Positions 22,749 to 25,612 of a stretch of DNA of 25,612 bases are shown here, in pieces (position 1 is the first letter of the stretch; every line of letters starts with the position of its first letter). The stretch spans positions 1-25,612 of the forward strand of contig JAICYG010000011.1 in NCBI GenBank assembly GCA_025934335.1, in the 5' to 3' direction. The position numbers were made by a program, and so were the translations under genes. Origin of the DNA: Thermoleophilia bacterium (GTDB taxonomy: Bacteria; Actinomycetota; Thermoleophilia; Gaiellales; Gaiellaceae). The notes below the pieces were generated by a model. The model was not told where the DNA came from. It was given only the letters and a program-made list of their open reading frames with translations, and did not search any database.

Positions 22749-23735
22749 CTAGCCCTTCCGTCCCTGTGTCGCGATGCCTTCGACGAAGTACCGCTGGCCG
22801 AGGAAGAAGATGATGATCATCGGCAGCGTCGCGAGGACGGTGCCGGCGATGATCACCTGGTAGTCGCCCTGGCCCCCCGCCGACGGGCCGTACAGGTCGA
22901 GCAGCACCTTCAGGCCGCGCGGGATGGTGAACGTCTGATCGGCGCGCAGGTAGATGATCGCCTTCTGCAGCTCCGTCCAGCTGGCCTTGAACTCGAAGAC
23001 GAACGTGACGATCATCGCCGGCCGCGCGAGCGGCGCAGCGATCCGCCAGAACATCGTCCAGTAGTTGTCGCCGTCCATGCGCGACGCTTCGAAGAGCTCG
23101 CGCGGGATGCCGAGGAAGAACTGTCGCAACAGGAAGATGTAGAACGCGCTGCCGAACAGGTTCGGGGCCCAGAGCGGGTACTGGTTCTTCGAGAGGAAGA
23201 GGAACGTCCCGGGTCCCGTGAAGTGGATCTTGTTCCAGAGCAGGTAGGTCGGCACGAGTGTGACGACGCCGGGAAGCATCATCGTCGCGAGCACGCAGCC
23301 GAAGAAGAAGTTGCGTAGCGGGAAGCGGAAGTAGGCGAACCCGAACGCGACGAGCGCGCTCGAGATCGTCACCGTCACCGCGGCGAGGACGCCGATCCAG
23401 AGGCTGTTCCAGAGCCACGAGGCGAACGGCGCCTTGTAGGCGGTCGCGGCCACCCCGCGGAAGACGTCGAGGTAGTTCGACGGGTGCCAGTTGTGCGGGA
23501 TGAGCGCGTTGTCGAACACCTCCGGCCGCGGCTTGAACGACGCGCTCACCGCCCACAGGAACGGGTACGTGAAGATGACGACGCAGCCGGCGAGGATCGC
23601 GAAGTAGATCGCCTTGCGGACACCGCCGGCCGTCGAACGCAGCGAGAGGCGGCGGGCCGGAGTGAACGGCGGCGTCGGCGGGATCGCCTGCGCCGGACCT
23701 TGCGCCTGTGCCGGCGACGCGTTGCTCGAGCTCAC
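22749..23735 (-). CDS. Sugar ABC transporter permease, MalG type
   Basis: This 328-residue inner-membrane permease starts with a Pro/Ala-rich cytoplasmic tail of about 40 residues and then the first membrane segment (AIYFAILAGCVVIFTYPFLW). Further hydrophobic spans follow. The cytoplasmic EAA loop reads EASRMDGDNYWTMFWRIAAP and contacts the ATPase. The C-terminus ends in FFLGQRYFVEGIATQGRKG, a usual MalG-type ending. It starts with GTG overlapping the MalF-type stop (GTGA). It works with the adjacent MalF-type subunit and binding protein. No ATPase is encoded in the window, so a shared MsmK/MalK-type ATPase elsewhere is likely. Confidence 0.95.
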   Translation of the reverse strand: MSSSNASPAQAQGPAQAIPPTPPFTPARRLSLRSTAGGVRKAIYFAILAGCVVIFTYPFLWAVSASFKPRPEVFDNALIPHNWHPSNYLDVFRGVAATAYKAPFASWLWNSLWIGVLAAVTVTISSALVAFGFAYFRFPLRNFFFGCVLATMMLPGVVTLVPTYLLWNKIHFTGPGTFLFLSKNQYPLWAPNLFGSAFYIFLLRQFFLGIPRELFEASRMDGDNYWTMFWRIAAPLARPAMIVTFVFEFKASWTELQKAIIYLRADQTFTIPRGLKVLLDLYGPSAGGQGDYQVIIAGTVLATLPMIIIFFLGQRYFVEGIATQGRKG

Positions 23736-24685
23736 CGTTGACCCTCGTAGTAGACGAAGCGACGGCTCGCGACGATCTGGATCGCGGTGATCACGCCGAT
23801 GATCGCAAACAGCACCCACGCGAGCGCGGAGGCATAGCCGAACTTGAAGAGGGTGAAGGCCTCCTGGAAGATGTAGATCGCGTACATCAGCGATGCGCTC
23901 GTGCCGTACGGCGTCGACGCGTTGAAGAACGCCGTGTAGACCTGATCGAACGTCTGCAGACCCGCGATCGTGTTGATGATCACCACGAAGAAGATCGCGG
24001 GGCTGATCATCGGCAGCGTCACGTCGCGGAACTGACGCCACTTGCCGGCGCCGTCCATCGCGGCGGCCTCGTAGAGGTGCTGCGGTACACCCTTCAGGGC
24101 GGCGAGGAAGATGACGACGCTGGCGCCGACGCCCCAGACCGAGATCATCAGGGCGAGGCCCGGCTTGACCCACAGGGGATCGGTCGTCCAGAACGGCCCC
24201 GTGATGTGGAACCAACGCAGGGCCTCGTTCAGGAGGCCGTAGGAGCCGTTGAAGATCAGCAGGTAGAGGATCCCGGTCGCGACGCCCGGCGACATCACGG
24301 GCAGGTAGAAGACCGTCCGGAAGAAGCCGGCGGCGCGGCCGACGCGCGCGAGCAGCGATGCCAGCCAGAGCGCGACGATCACGTGCGCCGGCACCGACAT
24401 CAGCGTGTAGACGAAGGTGTTGCGGAGCGCCGTCCGCACCTGCGGGTCGTGGTAGGCGGCGCGATAGTTCTCCAGGCCGACGTTATGCGTCGTCTGGATG
24501 ATCGAGTAGTCGGTGAACGAGATGATCAGGCTGGCGATCATCGGCCCCGACGTGAAGACGACGAAGCCGAAGAGCCAGGGGCTGAGGAACGCGAACGCCG
24601 CCCAGGTGTCGCGGTCGCCGAAGCCCGAGAACCAGCGCCGGGCCCTCACACGAGGGCCCGGCGCGGTTGCGGTCGCAGTGGCCAT
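23732..24685 (-). CDS. Sugar ABC transporter permease, MalF type
   Basis: This 317-residue permease has a first membrane span at about 29-57 (FAFLSPWLFGFVVF and on) and several others. The EAA loop begins at Glu206 (EAAAMDGAGKWRQFRDVTLP) and binds the ATPase. It is the partner of the MalG-type protein that follows with a 4-nt overlap. The ATG at 24685 lies 20 nt after the binding-protein stop, the only true gap in the operon, and no clear Shine-Dalgarno is seen there. A very stable hairpin spans codons 8-17, which may reduce permease synthesis relative to the binding protein. Confidence 0.95.
   Translation of the reverse strand: MATATATAPGPRVRARRWFSGFGDRDTWAAFAFLSPWLFGFVVFTSGPMIASLIISFTDYSIIQTTHNVGLENYRAAYHDPQVRTALRNTFVYTLMSVPAHVIVALWLASLLARVGRAAGFFRTVFYLPVMSPGVATGILYLLIFNGSYGLLNEALRWFHITGPFWTTDPLWVKPGLALMISVWGVGASVVIFLAALKGVPQHLYEAAAMDGAGKWRQFRDVTLPMISPAIFFVVIINTIAGLQTFDQVYTAFFNASTPYGTSASLMYAIYIFQEAFTLFKFGYASALAWVLFAIIGVITAIQIVASRRFVYYEGQR
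24635..24664. promoter_or_regulatory. 13-bp GC-rich perfect hairpin in the first codons of the MalF-type permease
   Basis: The arm GCGCCGGGCCCTC and its exact reverse complement are separated by a 4-nt loop. In the mRNA the hairpin begins about 40 nt after the binding-protein stop and lies in permease codons 8-17. No U-tract follows, so it is not a standard intrinsic terminator. Its position fits a 3'-end-stabilising or translation-damping element that would raise the binding-protein to permease ratio, as known for mal-type operons. The structure is directly visible; the role is inferred. Confidence 0.6.
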
Positions 24686-24705
24686 GGAGTCGGCCGCGAC
24701 TTTCG

Positions 24706-25612
24706 CTACTTCGTCGCTGCCTTGATGGCCGCGACGGCCTCCTTCTGCGCCTGGTTCAGGGCCGCCTTCGGCGACTGCTGACCGGCGAGGACGCGGTTGA
24801 TCGCGTCGTTCCAGGCCTGCTTGAACTCGGCGCTCGCCGGCGAGGCCGGGATGCCGAACGAGAAGCGCTGGACGTCCAGCACCTTCTTGACCGCCTGATC
24901 GAAGTACTTGTTGATCGACGTGTAGGTCTGCTTGTAGATCTGCTGGTCGGCGACCGAGTTACCGGTCGAGATGCCCGTGTACGGCTGGTTCGACGCCTTG
25001 CGCAGCGCCGCGCGGTTCTTCGCCGCCGCCATCCACGTGCTGACGGACGTCATCGTCCGCATCCACGTGCACGCGGCCGCGGTGTTGTGTGCGCCCTTCG
25101 GGATCGCCCACGCCGAGCCGGTCTCGTAGTTGATCGGCTGACCCTTCAGGTTGCGGAACTGGAGCGCCGTGATGTGCACCTGCGGCGACGAGCCCGCAAG
25201 CACGTTGTAGTACCACTGCTCCATCGGCCACGCGCCAACCTGGTTGTGCGCGACCTGGTTGCCCTTGCCGAAGAAGTCCCAGGTGTCACGGAACGCCTTG
25301 AACTTGTTCCAGCCGCCCTGCGCGTTGATGAGGCTCATCGCGTAGGTCAGCGACTTGACGGCCCGCGGGTCGTTCAGGTGCGGGTGGAGGCCGTCCTTCG
25401 ACAGGATGTCGACCCCGTACGCCTTCGCCCAGAGCGGGAAGAACTCGGGGATCTTCGGGTCGAAGCCGATGCGGGTGACGTTGCCGTTCCCGTCGAACTT
25501 GACCATCTTCTTCGCCGCGGCGAGGAGCTGCGCCGGCTTCGCCGGGTTCAGCCAGCCGATCGGCGTGTGCGTGTTGTCGAGGACGTCGTTGTCGATCAGG
25601 ATCGTGCGGACG
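24706..25612 (-). CDS. Sugar-binding protein of the ABC importer (N-terminus off the right edge)
   Basis: This is the C-terminal 300 or so residues of a family 1 extracellular solute-binding protein. The reading frame stays open through the ATG at 25506 to the window edge (VRTILIDNDVLDN and on), so that Met is internal and the true start with its lipoprotein signal lies outside. Recognisable segments are RDTWDFFGKGNQ, VGAWPMEQWYYNVLA and TGSAWAIPKGAHN. It closely resembles the broken copy at the left edge at both protein and nucleotide level. Sitting 20 nt before the two permeases, it should deliver the oligosaccharide to them. The ligand is not deducible from the visible part. Confidence 0.93.
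   Translation of the reverse strand, partial: VRTILIDNDVLDNTHTPIGWLNPAKPAQLLAAAKKMVKFDGNGNVTRIGFDPKIPEFFPLWAKAYGVDILSKDGLHPHLNDPRAVKSLTYAMSLINAQGGWNKFKAFRDTWDFFGKGNQVAHNQVGAWPMEQWYYNVLAGSSPQVHITALQFRNLKGQPINYETGSAWAIPKGAHNTAAACTWMRTMTSVSTWMAAAKNRAALRKASNQPYTGISTGNSVADQQIYKQTYTSINKYFDQAVKKVLDVQRFSFGIPASPASAEFKQAWNDAINRVLAGQQSPKAALNQAQKEAVAAIKAATK

Noticed and set aside
1..25612. CRISPR arrays, tRNA or rRNA genes, insertion sequences and phage genes
   Set aside because: No spaced direct repeats, no structural RNA signatures and no transposase, integrase or phage-like protein were seen. Apart from 49 bp and 20 bp gaps, the window is filled with metabolic and transport genes.

Overview
The window reads as one long carbohydrate-catabolism locus from a high-GC (roughly 70%) Gram-positive-type bacterium. 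Codon use, GTG/TTG starts, short overlapping genes and a possible leaderless start suggest Actinomycetota, possibly Thermoleophilia. The taxon is an inference from style, not from a marker gene.

Layout. Twenty genes lie head to tail on the minus strand, from the right edge to position 2592. They are: a sugar-binding protein (open at the right edge), two ABC permeases, a ROK sugar kinase, a GmhA-type SIS isomerase, a GH38 alpha-mannosidase, a GH2 beta-mannosidase-like enzyme, an uncharacterised (alpha/alpha)-barrel protein, a GH1 beta-glycosidase, a choline-sulfatase-like sulfatase, a GH4 NAD-dependent glycosidase, a BadF/BadG-type kinase, a NagB-like protein, a YihT/LacD-type class I aldolase, a GH84 beta-N-acetylglucosaminidase, an FAD-dependent oxidoreductase, a sugar-phosphate isomerase/epimerase-like TIM barrel, a Gfo/Idh/MocA dehydrogenase, galT and galK. 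Only one real gap exists (20 nt, between the binding protein and the first permease). The other junctions overlap by 4, 8, 11 or 13 nt or abut, so this looks like one polycistron with coupled translation. At the left, an aldehyde dehydrogenase on the plus strand converges on galK (14-nt overlap). Divergent from it is a second, broken sugar-binding lipoprotein gene running off the left edge and closely similar to the one at the right edge.

How the genes fit together. None of the hydrolases or the sulfatase has a visible signal peptide, so a sulfated or mixed oligosaccharide is probably imported whole by the ABC system and taken apart in the cytoplasm. The enzyme set (alpha-mannosidase, beta-mannosidase-like, beta-GlcNAcase, beta-glycosidase, sulfatase, galactose kinase/uridylyltransferase, amino-sugar-type kinase and NagB-like protein) fits an N-glycan or sulfated glycoprotein glycan better than a plain plant polysaccharide. 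That substrate is inferred. No ABC ATPase, transcription regulator, NagA deacetylase, galE or sulfatase-maturation enzyme is in the window.

Most worth a second look: the uncharacterised barrel protein as a possible new glycosidase family; the GH4 enzyme with an unusual CSAA metal-site signature and no PTS nearby; the YihT-like aldolase; the GH2 enzyme lacking its middle Ig-like domain; two palindromes inserted in frame in two coding regions; and a very stable hairpin at the start of the first permease, just after the binding-protein gene.
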